In this document: in pieces, positions 45,140 to 54,703 of the stretch
Layout of the letters: the number at the start of each line of letters is the position of its first letter
How positions within the stretch are numbered: the first letter of the stretch is position 1
Source of the DNA: JAWKVD01 sp041398225
GTDB taxonomy: Bacteria > Pseudomonadota > Alphaproteobacteria > Caulobacterales > Hyphomonadaceae
Direction: 5' to 3'
Assembly: GCA_041398225.1 (NCBI GenBank)
Contig: JAWKVD010000009.1
Location: forward strand, 1-64,000
Length of the DNA: 64,000 nt
Translations under genes and position numbers: made by a program
Notes under the pieces: model-generated
Told to the model about the DNA's origin: nothing
Seen by the model: the letters and a program-made list of their open reading frames with translations, nothing else
The model's database searches: none

Positions 45140-46095
45140 CCGCTTCATCCCCCATCATCGCGGTCGTCACCCCGGTCTATAATGGCGAGCGTTTTCTCGC
45201 CGAGACGATGGATTGCGTGCAGGCGCAGACCTATCCGCATGTGGTGCATGTCGTGCTCGACAATTGCAGCACCGACGGGACGGCGGAGATCATCAAGCGC
45301 TACGCCGACGCGCGCGTTCCGGTGATCACGGGGCAGAACCCCGAAGTGCTGGATATGGGATCGAACTGGAACGCGGCGCTGAAGCTGATTCCCGAGGACG
45401 CCGAATATTTCCGTATCCTGTGCGCCGACGACCTGATGACGCCGGACTTCTGCGAACGCATGGTCGAAACGGCCGAACGCCACCCGGACATGCTGGTGGT
45501 CGGCTGCAAGGTTAGTCACCGCGAGGAAGATACGATGGACTTCGGCTGGGAGGCCGATCGCGAGACCTTCCCCGGCAAAGAGGCCGTGCGGCGCTATTTC
45601 GACGACAGCGGCGTGATCATCGCCCACCAGACCATCATGCGTCGCCGCATCCTCGCCATGCGCGAGGTGTTTTTCGAGCCGGGAATGACCACCAACGACA
45701 CCGACGCCGTGCTCGACGTCTTGCGTCATGGCGCGTGGGGGTTTGTTCAGGCCAATCTCGGCCTGACCCGCGAACATGACGACACCGACACCAGCAAGAC
45801 GGTGCGCCCGATGCGCATGGATCTGTGCGAGCACCTCGTGCTTCTGGACAGGCATGCGCGTTTCGGACTTGGCGAGGCCGAAGGCGAACGCATGCTCCGC
45901 ACCTATCGCCGGTATTATGTCCGCAAGCTGATGCGATGGGCTGTGCGCGGCGAGCGCGACATCTTCAATCGGCACCTTTCGGCGCTGAAGCGCATGGGCT
46001 TCAAGCTGACGCCCGCGCATTTCGCCGACGCCGCGATCGACTGGCCGCTGATCCGCCTGAACCTGCGGCCCGCATGGACGGGCCGGCTGGCCTGA
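45136..46095 (+). CDS. Family 2 glycosyltransferase
   Basis: A 319-residue GT-A enzyme: VVTPVYNGERFLAETMDCVQ, DNCSTDGTAEIIKRY, and the metal-binding RILCADDLMTPDF (the usual DxD region). No membrane segment, so it is cytoplasmic, acting on lipid-linked acceptor. It starts within the stop codon of the pyruvyl transferase gene. Donor and acceptor sugars cannot be predicted. Confidence 0.9.
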   Translation: MTASSPIIAVVTPVYNGERFLAETMDCVQAQTYPHVVHVVLDNCSTDGTAEIIKRYADARVPVITGQNPEVLDMGSNWNAALKLIPEDAEYFRILCADDLMTPDFCERMVETAERHPDMLVVGCKVSHREEDTMDFGWEADRETFPGKEAVRRYFDDSGVIIAHQTIMRRRILAMREVFFEPGMTTNDTDAVLDVLRHGAWGFVQANLGLTREHDDTDTSKTVRPMRMDLCEHLVLLDRHARFGLGEAEGERMLRTYRRYYVRKLMRWAVRGERDIFNRHLSALKRMGFKLTPAHFADAAIDWPLIRLNLRPAWTGRLA

Positions 46096-46231
46096 TCCGC
46101 TGGCCCGGCCCGACTGGTCTGACCGGGGCGGCGCCGTCTTCCCCCTGCACGCTCCCGATCATTGCAGCGAACCGGCTTTGCGGTCTCGCGCCGAACGTCT
46201 AGTACGGTCTGCGCAACCTTCGGGATCCGGC

Positions 46232-46822
46232 ATGCGAGACCAGTTCTTCTTTCCGCTCACAGTCGCCGTCGGCGTCGGCATGTTCCTGCTGGCGTTGCAG
46301 CCCTTCGCCGACCGACCACCGACCGGACCGGTCAGCGGCGGCGGACGCAATGCGCAGGACATCACCGTTTCCGGAACGGAGCTTCATCGCTTTCTTCCCG
46401 GCGACGCGGGCGGTCTGGATATTGTGGATACGCCTGAAGGCGACATCCTGCGGATCACGCGCCTGGCGACGCAGGTCTACGACAATCCGCGCTCCGGCCC
46501 GCATCTGGTGCTGGCGGCGGATGTCGAGTTCGCGATGCAGGAACGTCCCATCGAGGTCGTGATCGAGGCGCGCTCGGCGGGCGAGTTCGCGGCGAGCCAG
46601 TTCCAGGCGGATTTTCTTGCGAGACCGGGCGAGGAATCGGGTTGGCAAACCTTCGACCTCACCTCCGAGTTCAAACCCTACGCCTTCACCTACACGACGC
46701 CGACGCGCGGAGACGTCGAGGGATATGACTATCTCGGCGTCCGGCCTGTCACGCCGGACAAGCGGCGCACATTCGAGGTGCGGTCCGTGCGCATCCATGT
46801 GGTGGGCGAACGCGGCGGCTAG
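46232..46822 (+). CDS. Membrane-anchored hypothetical protein
   Basis: A 196-residue protein from the ATG at 46232. One N-terminal hydrophobic helix (FFFPLTVAVGVGMFLLALQP) anchors a periplasmic domain of mostly beta strands (VEVVIEARSAGEF-like, FKPYAFTYTTPTR, YDYLGVRPVTPDK). This pattern resembles a jelly-roll carbohydrate-binding domain, but I can name no family. It follows the glycosyltransferase by 136 bases on the same strand and may belong to the polysaccharide unit. Confidence 0.7.
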   Translation: MRDQFFFPLTVAVGVGMFLLALQPFADRPPTGPVSGGGRNAQDITVSGTELHRFLPGDAGGLDIVDTPEGDILRITRLATQVYDNPRSGPHLVLAADVEFAMQERPIEVVIEARSAGEFAASQFQADFLARPGEESGWQTFDLTSEFKPYAFTYTTPTRGDVEGYDYLGVRPVTPDKRRTFEVRSVRIHVVGERGG

Positions 46823-46894
46823 GCGCGGCGCCTCTTGCCGGCCGAGCCCGCGTGACGCGGTGAGACAATACGATCGAGGGGGAAATCCGGCGAC

Positions 46895-46971
46895 TGGCGC
46901 ACCCGGCACGATTCGAACGTGCGGCCTTTGCCTTCGGAGGGCAACGCTCTATCCAGCTGAGCTACGGGTGC
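46895..46971 (-). tRNA. tRNA-Arg (anticodon CCG)
   Basis: A complete cloverleaf on the minus strand: acceptor stem GCACCCG/CGGGTGC, D arm with AGCTCAGCTGGATAGAGC, anticodon stem TTGCC/GGCAA around loop CTCCGAA (anticodon CCG, reads CGG), and T arm with GTTCGAATC. The 3' CCA is encoded (46895-46897). No attachment-site repeat or integrase was seen next to it. Confidence 0.95.
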
Positions 46972-47078
46972 GGAACGCCTGTACGGGAAGCTTCACTATC
47001 GGAATTCGGCGTGAAGGCAAGGGAGCGACAGGTTAAAGCCCGCCCTCGCCTCCCGAAACCACCGCAAGTGTTTCCGCC

Positions 47079-47120
47079 CTAAAAACAAACGGCTGGCGTC
47101 AGGAACCCCCGACGCCAGCC
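47079..47120 (-). terminator. Terminator after the SDR epimerase gene
   Basis: GGCTGGCGTC and GACGCCAGCC form a perfect 10-bp stem with a ten-base loop. On the minus strand the stem is followed by GTTTGTTTTTAG. Confidence 0.85.
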
Positions 47121-47146
47121 GCTGAATGTTCTCTGGAGGCGGCGGT

Positions 47147-48178
47147 CTAGCCGAAGGTCCAGAACAGTTTGCTGTCGAGCAGGCCCGCATTGCGGTGCTT
47201 CATCAGCATTTTCAGGCGGGTGTAGGGCGGCGCCCGGAAGTCGGCTTCCGACATGTCGATGCGCTTGAACACCTCGTGCATCTGCTTGGCGCCCGATTTG
47301 GCGTCCCACACGCATTTGAAGTCCGGAAGCACTTTCTGGATCTTGTCGAAATTAACCCGGTAGGAGCGGTTGTCCGCGGAGGGCTCGCCCACGATCAGCT
47401 CGCAACCTTCGAACTCGTCGGCGACGATCCTGGCGATGTCGATGACCTTGTAGTTCTGCTCGGTGGAGCCGACGTTGAATATCTGGCCGCGAATGTTGTC
47501 GGCCGGCGCGATCAGCGAGCGATAGACCGCCTGGCACATGTCGAGAGCGTGAACCAGCGGACGCCAGGGCGAGCCGTCGGAGTTCAGCTTGATCTGCTTG
47601 GTGGTCCAGGCGAGGCCGCACAGGTCGTTCAGAACGATGTCGAAACGCTGGCGCGGCGAGGCGCCGTAGGCGGTGGCGTTACGCAGGAAGCAGGGCTCGA
47701 AATCGTCGCCCGCCATGGCGCCGACGTCGCGCTCAACCTTGGCCTTGCATTCGGCGTAGGCGGTCTGCGGGTTGATCGGGCTGGTTTCGTCGAGGACGGT
47801 GTCGCCCTCGCCGACGCCGTAAACCGAGCAGGACGACATGTAGACGAAGCGCTTGACGCCGGCCTTCTGAGCCAGCTGGGCGAGACGAACCGAGCCGCCG
47901 TGGTTGATCTCGTGCGTGAGACCCGGGTCCTGCTGACCGAGCGGGTCGTTCGAGAGTTCGGCGAGGTGGGCGATCGCGTCGAAGCCCTGCAGGTCTTCAG
48001 CCTCGACCTGGCGCAGATCCTTGGTGATGACGGACGGGCGCTCGCCGGTCATCGGATAGAGCCAGCCCTGACGGTAGAAGCCGGTGTCGAGACCGACCGC
48101 ATCGATGCCGCGCTCGCGGAGATAGGGACCAAGGAGAGTGCCGATATAGCCGTCGGCGCCGGTGAACAGGACACGCAT
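47147..48178 (-). CDS. NAD-dependent sugar epimerase/dehydratase (extended SDR)
   Basis: A 343-residue extended SDR: GADGYIGTLLGPYLRERG is the NAD-binding Rossmann motif, SSCSVYG the active-site Ser strand, and the Y-x3-K pair is in TAYAECKAK. A typical substrate-binding second half follows (LRNATAYGASPRQRFDIVLN, IFNVGSTEQNYKVIDIA). It resembles SDRs encoded with RfbF-type cytidylyltransferases and RmlC-like epimerases, so it could convert the CDP-sugar made by the product of 35040, but the specific reaction is unknown. ATG 48178 is preferred to an upstream in-frame start. Confidence 0.88.
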   Translation of the reverse strand: MRVLFTGADGYIGTLLGPYLRERGIDAVGLDTGFYRQGWLYPMTGERPSVITKDLRQVEAEDLQGFDAIAHLAELSNDPLGQQDPGLTHEINHGGSVRLAQLAQKAGVKRFVYMSSCSVYGVGEGDTVLDETSPINPQTAYAECKAKVERDVGAMAGDDFEPCFLRNATAYGASPRQRFDIVLNDLCGLAWTTKQIKLNSDGSPWRPLVHALDMCQAVYRSLIAPADNIRGQIFNVGSTEQNYKVIDIARIVADEFEGCELIVGEPSADNRSYRVNFDKIQKVLPDFKCVWDAKSGAKQMHEVFKRIDMSEADFRAPPYTRLKMLMKHRNAGLLDSKLFWTFG

Positions 48179-48377
48179 GAAAGGGTCTCGCGGACTGGTT
48201 GAGTTTCGCCTGCCAGGATGCATCTAGCATGCCATGTCGATACCGCGGGTTTTTCACATTTCCATGGCGAAGCGGCCATGGATGACGAAACGGTCCGGTT
48301 CTGCCAGTCTCACCGGCGATTCACCCTGCCCGTCCGCCGCCGCGCCCTCCCGCCGGCGACAGATCCCGGAGACCTGA

Positions 48378-49355
48378 ATGACGCTGAGATTTCTCGCCGC
48401 CGCCGCGCTGGCCGGCCTTGGGCTCGTCGCCTGCACCCCCAAAGAGGCCGCAGATACGCCGGATGCGACCGAACAGGCGAGCGCGCCGAGCGGCCCCAAC
48501 GCCGCGGAAACGCCAAGCGATACCGCCGCCACCGCTCCAATCGAAGCCGGCGGCCCCGCCCTGTGGTTAACCGGCGACGCGGACACGAAAATCTACCTTC
48601 TAGGCACGGTGCACGTTCTGCCGCCCGACCTCGAGTGGCGCACCGACAAGATCGACCGCGCCCTTGGGGAAGCCAAGGCGGTCTATTTCGAGACGGATGT
48701 CGAACCGAACGAAGCCGAAATGCTGCCGGTTCTGACGCGTCTCGGGATCTACCCGCCTGGCCAGACGCTCTCCAGCCGCTTGACCGAAGAGCAGCGCACG
48801 ACCCTGGCGACGGCGACGAAGGATCTGGGCATTCCGCTCGCCGGGCTGGACGTGATGCGGCCGTGGCTGGCCGCTGTCAGCATCTCCGACCGGGTCATCG
48901 TGAACGCTGGCTACAGCTCGGAATCCGGCGTCGAGCGCAAGCTGATGCCGGACGCGCGCGCGGCCGGCAAGGAGATCCGCAAGTTCGAGACGATCGAGGA
49001 ACAGCTGCGAATTTTCGCCGATCTGCCGGAAGAGGTTCAGATCAAGTATCTGATGAGCTGCGTCGAGGATATCGGCTCGGAACAAGAGATATCGGACCTC
49101 GTCGCGGCCTGGGCGAGCGGCGACACCGACCTGCTTGAAGAGCTGATGATTGTGGAAGACATGGGCGAGACGCCCGAAATCTACGACGCGATGCTGGTCA
49201 AGCGGAACGCCAACTGGACGCGCGAGATTCAGAAGCTCACCACCTCCGAGACGGGCACGCTGTTCGTTGCCGTCGGAGCGGCGCACCTGGTCGGAAAGGA
49301 CAGCGTGGTCGCGATGCTGACCGACAAGGGAGTTTCGGTTAGCCGCGTCGAGTAA
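48378..49355 (+). CDS. TraB/GumN (TiKi) family lipoprotein
   Basis: A 325-residue lipoprotein: signal segment ending LGLVAC (Cys19), then an Ala/Thr/Pro-rich linker to about residue 55. The TraB/GumN domain has the two conserved motifs IYLLGTVHVLP and VAVGAAHLVGKDSV, whose G-x-x-H centres form the putative metallopeptidase site of the TIKI fold. GumN is encoded in xanthan loci but has no settled function. GGAGA precedes the ATG. Convergent with ugd. Confidence 0.9.
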   Translation: MTLRFLAAAALAGLGLVACTPKEAADTPDATEQASAPSGPNAAETPSDTAATAPIEAGGPALWLTGDADTKIYLLGTVHVLPPDLEWRTDKIDRALGEAKAVYFETDVEPNEAEMLPVLTRLGIYPPGQTLSSRLTEEQRTTLATATKDLGIPLAGLDVMRPWLAAVSISDRVIVNAGYSSESGVERKLMPDARAAGKEIRKFETIEEQLRIFADLPEEVQIKYLMSCVEDIGSEQEISDLVAAWASGDTDLLEELMIVEDMGETPEIYDAMLVKRNANWTREIQKLTTSETGTLFVAVGAAHLVGKDSVVAMLTDKGVSVSRVE

Positions 49356-49394
49356 CCACGAAATACGCCGTCCCGGTTAGGACTACCTTCGACC

Positions 49395-50714
49395 TTAAGC
49401 TGGTCTTCCGACGCTGTGGTATTTGAAACCGAGGCGGTTCATTTCGGCGGGGTTGTAGATGTTTCTGAGGTCGACGACGACGGGTGTCTTGAGGCCTGTC
49501 CTGACGCGGTCGAAGTCGAGCGCTCGGAACTGGTCCCACTCGGTCACGATGACCATGGCGTCGGCTCCCTCGATGGCGTCATAGGGGCCCTCGCAGAAGG
49601 TCACGTCCTGCAGCATGTGGGCGGCCTCCTTCATGCTTTCCGGGTCGAACGCCTTGATCGTCGCGCCGGCCGCCTGCAGCGCCGGGATGATGTCCAGGGA
49701 GGGCGCATCGCGCATGTCGTCGGTGTTGGGCTTGAAGGCCAGGCCGAGCACCGCGACGGTGCGCCCGGAGACGTCCCCGCCCATGGCCGCGATCACCTTC
49801 TGCGCCATCGCCTTCTTGCGCGCCGCATTGACCTCCACCACCGTGTCGACGATGCGCACCGGCGCGCCGTGATCGTTGGCGGTCCGGGTCAGGGCGAGCG
49901 TGTCCTTCGGGAAGCACGAACCGCCATAGCCCGGCCCCGCATGCAGGAATTTCGAGCCGATGCGGTTGTCCAGCCCGATCCCCTTGGAGACCTGCTGCAC
50001 GTCCGCGCCGACCTTCTCGCACAGGTCCGCGATCTCGTTGATGAAGGTGATCTTCACCGCCAGGAAGGCGTTGGCGGCGTACTTGATCAGCTCGGAGGTG
50101 CGCCGGCCGGTGAACAGGATCGGCGTCTCGTTGAGGAACAGCGGCCGGTAAAGCTCGCGCATCACCTCGCGGGCGCGTTCGCCCTCGGGGCTGTCGGGAA
50201 CCCCCACCACCACCCGGTCCGGGCGCTTGAAGTCCGTGATCGCCGCGCCCTCGCGCAGGAATTCCGGGTTGGAGACCACCGCGAACTCGGCCTCCGGACG
50301 GGTCCGGGAGATGATCTCCTCGACCTCATCGCCGGTGCCGACCGGAACCGTCGACTTGGTCACCACCACGGTGAAGCCGTCCATCTCCCTGGCGATCTCC
50401 TCGGCCGCCGCGTAGACATAGGACAGGTCCGCATGCCCGTCGCCCCGGCGGGAGGGCGTGCCCACCGCGATGAACACCGCATCGGCCGAACGCACCGCCT
50501 CGCGCGCGTCGCGGCTGAAAAACAGCCGCCCTTCCTTCACATTCTTCGCAACAAGCTGGTCCAGACCCGGCTCGAAAATCGGGATCTCGCCACGCTCAAG
50601 CATGTCGATCTTGCGCGGATCCTTGTCCACGCACGTAACAACATGACCAAAATCCGCAAAACACGCTCCCGACACCAGTCCTACATATCCCGTGCCGATC
50701 ATCGTGACGCGCAT
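49395..50714 (-). CDS. ugd: UDP-glucose 6-dehydrogenase
   Basis: A 439-residue UDP-glucose/GDP-mannose dehydrogenase starting MRVTMIGTGYVGLVSGACFA. It has VGTPSRRGDGHADLSYV, STVPVGTGDEV, NPEFLREG, and the catalytic Cys in GPGYGGSCFPKD. It oxidises UDP-glucose twice to UDP-glucuronate, a precursor for acidic polysaccharides. GAGGG precedes the ATG at 50714; the open frame upstream has no family support. GalU (26377) supplies its substrate. Confidence 0.94.
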   Translation of the reverse strand: MRVTMIGTGYVGLVSGACFADFGHVVTCVDKDPRKIDMLERGEIPIFEPGLDQLVAKNVKEGRLFFSRDAREAVRSADAVFIAVGTPSRRGDGHADLSYVYAAAEEIAREMDGFTVVVTKSTVPVGTGDEVEEIISRTRPEAEFAVVSNPEFLREGAAITDFKRPDRVVVGVPDSPEGERAREVMRELYRPLFLNETPILFTGRRTSELIKYAANAFLAVKITFINEIADLCEKVGADVQQVSKGIGLDNRIGSKFLHAGPGYGGSCFPKDTLALTRTANDHGAPVRIVDTVVEVNAARKKAMAQKVIAAMGGDVSGRTVAVLGLAFKPNTDDMRDAPSLDIIPALQAAGATIKAFDPESMKEAAHMLQDVTFCEGPYDAIEGADAMVIVTEWDQFRALDFDRVRTGLKTPVVVDLRNIYNPAEMNRLGFKYHSVGRPA

Positions 50715-51027
50715 GACGTAACCCTCAAACCCCTTTGGATCTTTGCATCCCCGGGCGTGGCGAAAAGACAGAAAGAACGACGGGGTTGCAGGCCGGAAGC
50801 CGTTTTCCCGGCGGCGACCGGCTGCGCCCTTCGAATGTCCTGTCAACTAGACGCATGTCACCCCTGCCGCAACACCAGCGGGCAGGCGTCGCCACATTTG
50901 CTCGTGGTCCGCGCGGGACCGGGAAATGTTGTTGGCTTCGGCGAGTTCGGATATGCGGCGTGAACGACAGGACGCGCCGTCCCGCGCGGCCATGGTTTCC
51001 GGGCCCGTTAGCCGACATGATCCAGGC
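50715..51027. promoter_or_regulatory. Divergent promoter region of ugd and the AGE epimerase gene
   Basis: A 313-base gap between divergent genes. No gene, repeat or clear promoter pair is seen in it. Confidence 0.35.
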
Positions 51028-52194
51028 ATGACCGATGGAACGATCTTGAGCATGGCCGCGCCGGCGCTCGCGCCGGCCGTGCGGACGTGGATGTTCGATC
51101 GCGCCCTGCCGTTCTGGCTTGAGCATGGTCTCGACAGGACGCATGGCGGTGCGGTCGAAAGCCTCAACCTCGACGGTTCGCCCCTGAACGAGCCGTTCAA
51201 GCGCACGCGGGTGATCTGCCGGCAGATCTACGTCTTTTCGCACGCGTCCCTGCTCGGCGCGCCGGATGCGGCGGCGACGGCCGATCGTCTTTGCGACCAT
51301 CTTCTGGAGCGTGTCTGGAAGGGCGACGAGGCGGGCTGGCCGCGCACCACCACGCGCGAGACGGCCGAAGCGCTCGATTCGACACCCGACCTTTATGACT
51401 ACGCATTCGTCCTGTTCGCGCTGGCATGGCGCTACAAGGCCGCATCCGATCCGCGCGCGTTGAAACTGGCGCATCGCACGCTCGACCTCGTCGAAACGCG
51501 GTTCCGGCATCCTGCCGGCGGCTTCCACCACCAATTGCCGCCCGGCCTGCCGCGCCAGCAAAACCCGCACATGCACCTGACCGAAGCCGCTTTGGCGCTC
51601 GCCGAGGCTTCGGGCGACGAACGCTTCGGCGCCCTTGCGGATGAACTGGTCGGGTTGTTTCGGAGCCGCTTCCTGCGCGCCGGCGGCGTTCTGCCGGAAT
51701 TCTACGACGACGATCTGCGCGCCGTTGCCGGCGAGGCCGGCCGCAGGGTGGAGCCCGGTCACCAGTTCGAATGGAGCTGGATTCTCGCCCAGCACCAGAA
51801 GCGCACCGGCGCCGACAATGAAAGCCTGATCCGCGATCTCGTCGCGTGCGCGGAACGCCATGGCGTCGATCAGGCGACGCAGGTCACATTCAATGCGGTC
51901 CGTGACGATGGTACGCCGGTCGATCGCGGCTCGCGCACCTGGCCGAACACGGAACGGATGAAAGGCTGGATCGCGCTTGAGGAGCTGACCGGGACGCCGG
52001 CAGGTGCAGCGGTGACCGGAAGCGCCCGGCTATTGCTGGACCGCTATCTGGGCGGCGACGCAATTCCGGGGGCGTGGATCGACGCGTTCGATGCGGACGG
52101 CGCGCCGGCCGCCTCAACCATTCCGGCCTCGACGCTTTATCACGTCTTCCTTGCCTTCGCGGAACTGCTTCGCCGAACCACGCCGGCGGGCTAG
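51028..52194 (+). CDS. AGE-family sugar epimerase/isomerase
   Basis: A 388-residue (alpha/alpha)6-barrel enzyme of the N-acylglucosamine 2-epimerase family, which also includes mannose and cellobiose epimerases and bacterial mannose-6-phosphate isomerases. Motifs: THGGAVESLNLDG, RQIYVFSHA, FHHQLPPG, NPHMHLTEA, PGHQFEWSWIL, and RTWPNTERMKGW near the end; the His in PHMHL and PGHQFEW match catalytic positions. The length is normal. Substrate not predictable; in this locus a phosphomannose isomerase-like role supplying GDP-mannose is plausible. The ribosome binding site is weak. Confidence 0.85.
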   Translation: MTDGTILSMAAPALAPAVRTWMFDRALPFWLEHGLDRTHGGAVESLNLDGSPLNEPFKRTRVICRQIYVFSHASLLGAPDAAATADRLCDHLLERVWKGDEAGWPRTTTRETAEALDSTPDLYDYAFVLFALAWRYKAASDPRALKLAHRTLDLVETRFRHPAGGFHHQLPPGLPRQQNPHMHLTEAALALAEASGDERFGALADELVGLFRSRFLRAGGVLPEFYDDDLRAVAGEAGRRVEPGHQFEWSWILAQHQKRTGADNESLIRDLVACAERHGVDQATQVTFNAVRDDGTPVDRGSRTWPNTERMKGWIALEELTGTPAGAAVTGSARLLLDRYLGGDAIPGAWIDAFDADGAPAASTIPASTLYHVFLAFAELLRRTTPAG

Positions 52195-52310
52195 ATCGCC
52201 CGGCGGAGCGTTGCGATGCGTATCAGCGATCTTCGGCGGAAGCGGCCAGCGCACTTGCGGCGACGGGGCGGGCTGGTATGTGGGGGCCGAGGTTGATCGG
52301 ATAGCGTCAC

Positions 52311-53372
52311 ATGCGGTTGCTCATCACCGGCGGAGCCGGCTTCATCGGATCGGCGCTCGCCGGACTGGCGATCCGCGCCGGGCATGCTGTCCGGGTCGTC
52401 GACAAGCTGACCTATGCGGGTCATCTCAGTTCATTGCGCGACGTCCATGATGCGCCGGGCTTTTCATTTTCTCAGATCGACGTTTGCGACGGGGCGGCGA
52501 TCAGCGCGGCGATGGCCGAATTCGAGCCGGACGCCGTCATGCATCTCGCCGCCGAAACGCATGTCGACCGGTCGATCACCGGGGCGGGCGATTTCGTCGA
52601 GACCAATGTCGTCGGCGCCTATCAGATGCTCGAAGCCGCCCGGAGATACTGGGAGGCGTCGCCGGCGTCCCGTCGCGATGCGTTCCGTTTCCTGCATGTG
52701 TCGACGGACGAGGTCTTCGGGTCGCTGGGCGCGGAGGGGCGGTTCAGCGAGACGACGGCGTATGATCCACGCTCGCCCTATTCGGCCAGCAAGGCCGCCT
52801 CGGACCATCTCGCGCGGGCCTGGGGACACACCTATGGCTTGCCCGTGATCATCTCGAATTGCTCAAACAATTATGGTCCGCGCCAGCTGCCGGAGAAGCT
52901 GATCCCGCTGATGATCCTGAATGCGCTGGATGACGTAACGCTGCCTGTCTATGGCGACGGGCTTCAGATACGCGACTGGCTCTATGTCGACGATCATGCG
53001 CAGGCGCTTCTGGACATGATCGAGAAGGGCAGGCCCGGCCGCACTTATGCGGTCGGAGGCGATTGCGAACGCACCAATCTCGCCGTTGTCCAGACGGTTT
53101 GTGACCTTCTGGACCGTTTTGCGCCCGGCGAAACGCAACGCCGCGCGCTTATCCGCCATGTGCAGGATCGGCCGGGACATGATCGGCGCTATGCGATCGA
53201 TTCAAGTCGTGCGCAGGCGGAACTTGGCTGGCGGCCGAAGGAATCCTTCGAAACCGGCCTCGAACGGACCGTGGATTGGTATCTCAAGAATGAGGACTGG
53301 TGGGGCCCGCTCCGCAAGGAGGGGCACGGCAAGAACCGTCTTGGCCTGCCAGGCGGTGAGCGCCGCACCTGA
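52311..53372 (+). CDS. rfbB: dTDP-glucose 4,6-dehydratase
   Basis: A 353-residue RmlB: LITGGAGFIGSALAG binds NAD, STDEVFGSLG holds the catalytic Asp/Glu pair, YSASKAASDHL the Y-x3-K, and NCSNNYGPRQLPEKLIPLMI, then PVYGDGLQIRDWLYVDDH, are diagnostic. It converts dTDP-glucose to dTDP-4-keto-6-deoxyglucose, the second step of dTDP-rhamnose synthesis. The other three enzymes follow at 55631, 56304 and 57208, interrupted by the ABC exporter genes. Confidence 0.94.
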   Translation: MRLLITGGAGFIGSALAGLAIRAGHAVRVVDKLTYAGHLSSLRDVHDAPGFSFSQIDVCDGAAISAAMAEFEPDAVMHLAAETHVDRSITGAGDFVETNVVGAYQMLEAARRYWEASPASRRDAFRFLHVSTDEVFGSLGAEGRFSETTAYDPRSPYSASKAASDHLARAWGHTYGLPVIISNCSNNYGPRQLPEKLIPLMILNALDDVTLPVYGDGLQIRDWLYVDDHAQALLDMIEKGRPGRTYAVGGDCERTNLAVVQTVCDLLDRFAPGETQRRALIRHVQDRPGHDRRYAIDSSRAQAELGWRPKESFETGLERTVDWYLKNEDWWGPLRKEGHGKNRLGLPGGERRT

Positions 53373-53838
53373 CCGTCCCTATCCGGAAAACCACAAATGC
53401 GCCGGGTCGATCATGACGTTGGCGTCATTTTCGCGATGGTTGATCAGTGAGGCGGCGTCGACACATATCTGTTGCAGACATGCGACACGTCGAGCCGCCG
53501 GACGCAGGAGATTGGCGATCTGAACCCGGTCCGGTCCGGTCCGAAAGCCTCCATCCTGGCGTGGAACCCGGCCCAGGGCGTTCTGAACGGGCGATTTCGC
53601 GGCGAAAGGCGGGTGACCGTCTGCATGCAACCCCTTCACGCTTGGAGTCGATACGGATAAGCAATCTGCCCGTCTTGCTGATCGAATGAGGTTGACGGGT
53701 AGAAGTAAGGCGGCTCTATCGTCGAGGATGGCGCTGCGGGATTGTCGGGAAGAACGGATATTTCCCGATTAGTTCCCGGCGTCAGGTTTTGCCCGTCTCC
53801 GCAGCAGGGACGTGCGCTCAAGGTTAGGGGTGTGAAAC
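53373..53838. promoter_or_regulatory. Gap between rfbB and the ABC exporter operon
   Basis: 466 bases without a convincing gene. TTGATC-N17-ACATAT near 53441-53470 has promoter-like spacing. A triple GGTCC repeat lies near 53530-53543. The region probably holds the promoter of the exporter-rhamnose operon. Confidence 0.35.
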
Positions 53839-54684
53839 ATGAGCGCTGAGGCCCTTCGCGTGGTCGCTTCCGACGATGAGCCGGTCCAGAGCACAGGCTT
53901 GGTGCGTCGCGAGGTGCGCGACTGCGCCATCGACGTGAACAACGCCACCATCCGCTATCCCATCGGACCCTATGTGAGAGGCAGCATCAAGGCGAACCTG
54001 ATGCGCCTGATGGGCGCCCGGGGCGAAAAGGTGGGCAAGGTCGAATATGTCAACGCCCTGACCGACATCTCGTTCAAGGTCACCAAGGGTGAACGCGTCG
54101 GCATCATCGGCTCCAACGGGTCTGGAAAGTCCACTCTGCTGCGCGCCATGGCGGGCATCTACCCGATCGCCACCGGATCGATCGCGCTGAGCGGAGAGTT
54201 GGGGACCTTGTTAGAAGTTGGGCTGGGATTCGAGGCAGAATCGACGGGACGAGAGAACATCTATTACCGGGGCATGGCGATGGGCATTTCGCCCAGACGG
54301 CTCCGCGAGGCTGAGCAGGCGATCGTTGATTTCGCCGATCTCGGGGCCTTCATCGATCTTCCCATGCGAACCTATTCGACCGGCATGTGGGTCCGGTTGG
54401 GTTTCGCCGTATCCACGCACTTTTCTCCGGACGTGCTGCTCATCGACGAGGTCTTCGGCGCCGGCGACGCCGCGTTCGCGCAGCGTGCGCTGGCTCGAAT
54501 GAAGGAGATTGTCCAGCACGCGGGGATTGTCGTCATCGTTACGCATGATCTTTATCTCGTCCGGTCCTTGTGCACGCGCGCGCTCTGGCTGGATCGCGGC
54601 AAGATCATCGCCGACGGTCCCGCCGACTACGTCGCCAACCGGTATGAAAATCGGGTCGCCAGCCGGCCGGAAGCCGTCGAGTAA
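53839..54684 (+). CDS. Polysaccharide ABC exporter, ATP-binding subunit (Wzt/TagH type)
   Basis: A 281-residue ATPase: Walker A GSNGSGKSTLL, signature YSTGMWVRLGFAV, Walker B VLLIDEVFGAGD and H-loop VTHD are those of the Wzt/TagH/KpsT branch, which exports lipid-linked O-antigen, teichoic acid or capsule. It has a 55-residue N-terminal extension but no C-terminal carbohydrate-binding domain of the kind that recognises chain-terminating residues in classical Wzt, so export need not depend on a modified chain end. AGGGG precedes the ATG. The permease gene follows by 19 bases. Confidence 0.92.
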   Translation: MSAEALRVVASDDEPVQSTGLVRREVRDCAIDVNNATIRYPIGPYVRGSIKANLMRLMGARGEKVGKVEYVNALTDISFKVTKGERVGIIGSNGSGKSTLLRAMAGIYPIATGSIALSGELGTLLEVGLGFEAESTGRENIYYRGMAMGISPRRLREAEQAIVDFADLGAFIDLPMRTYSTGMWVRLGFAVSTHFSPDVLLIDEVFGAGDAAFAQRALARMKEIVQHAGIVVIVTHDLYLVRSLCTRALWLDRGKIIADGPADYVANRYENRVASRPEAVE

Positions 54685-54703
54685 GTCGGAGCGCAGACGT
54701 CTC

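Noticed and set aside
46895..46971. tRNA-Arg as an integration site for a mobile element
   Set aside because: No integrase, no repeated tRNA 3' end nearby and no composition change at this point.
53447..53689. Several short open frames on both strands between rfbB and the ABC exporter
   Set aside because: They overlap each other, lack ribosome binding sites and have no recognisable features.
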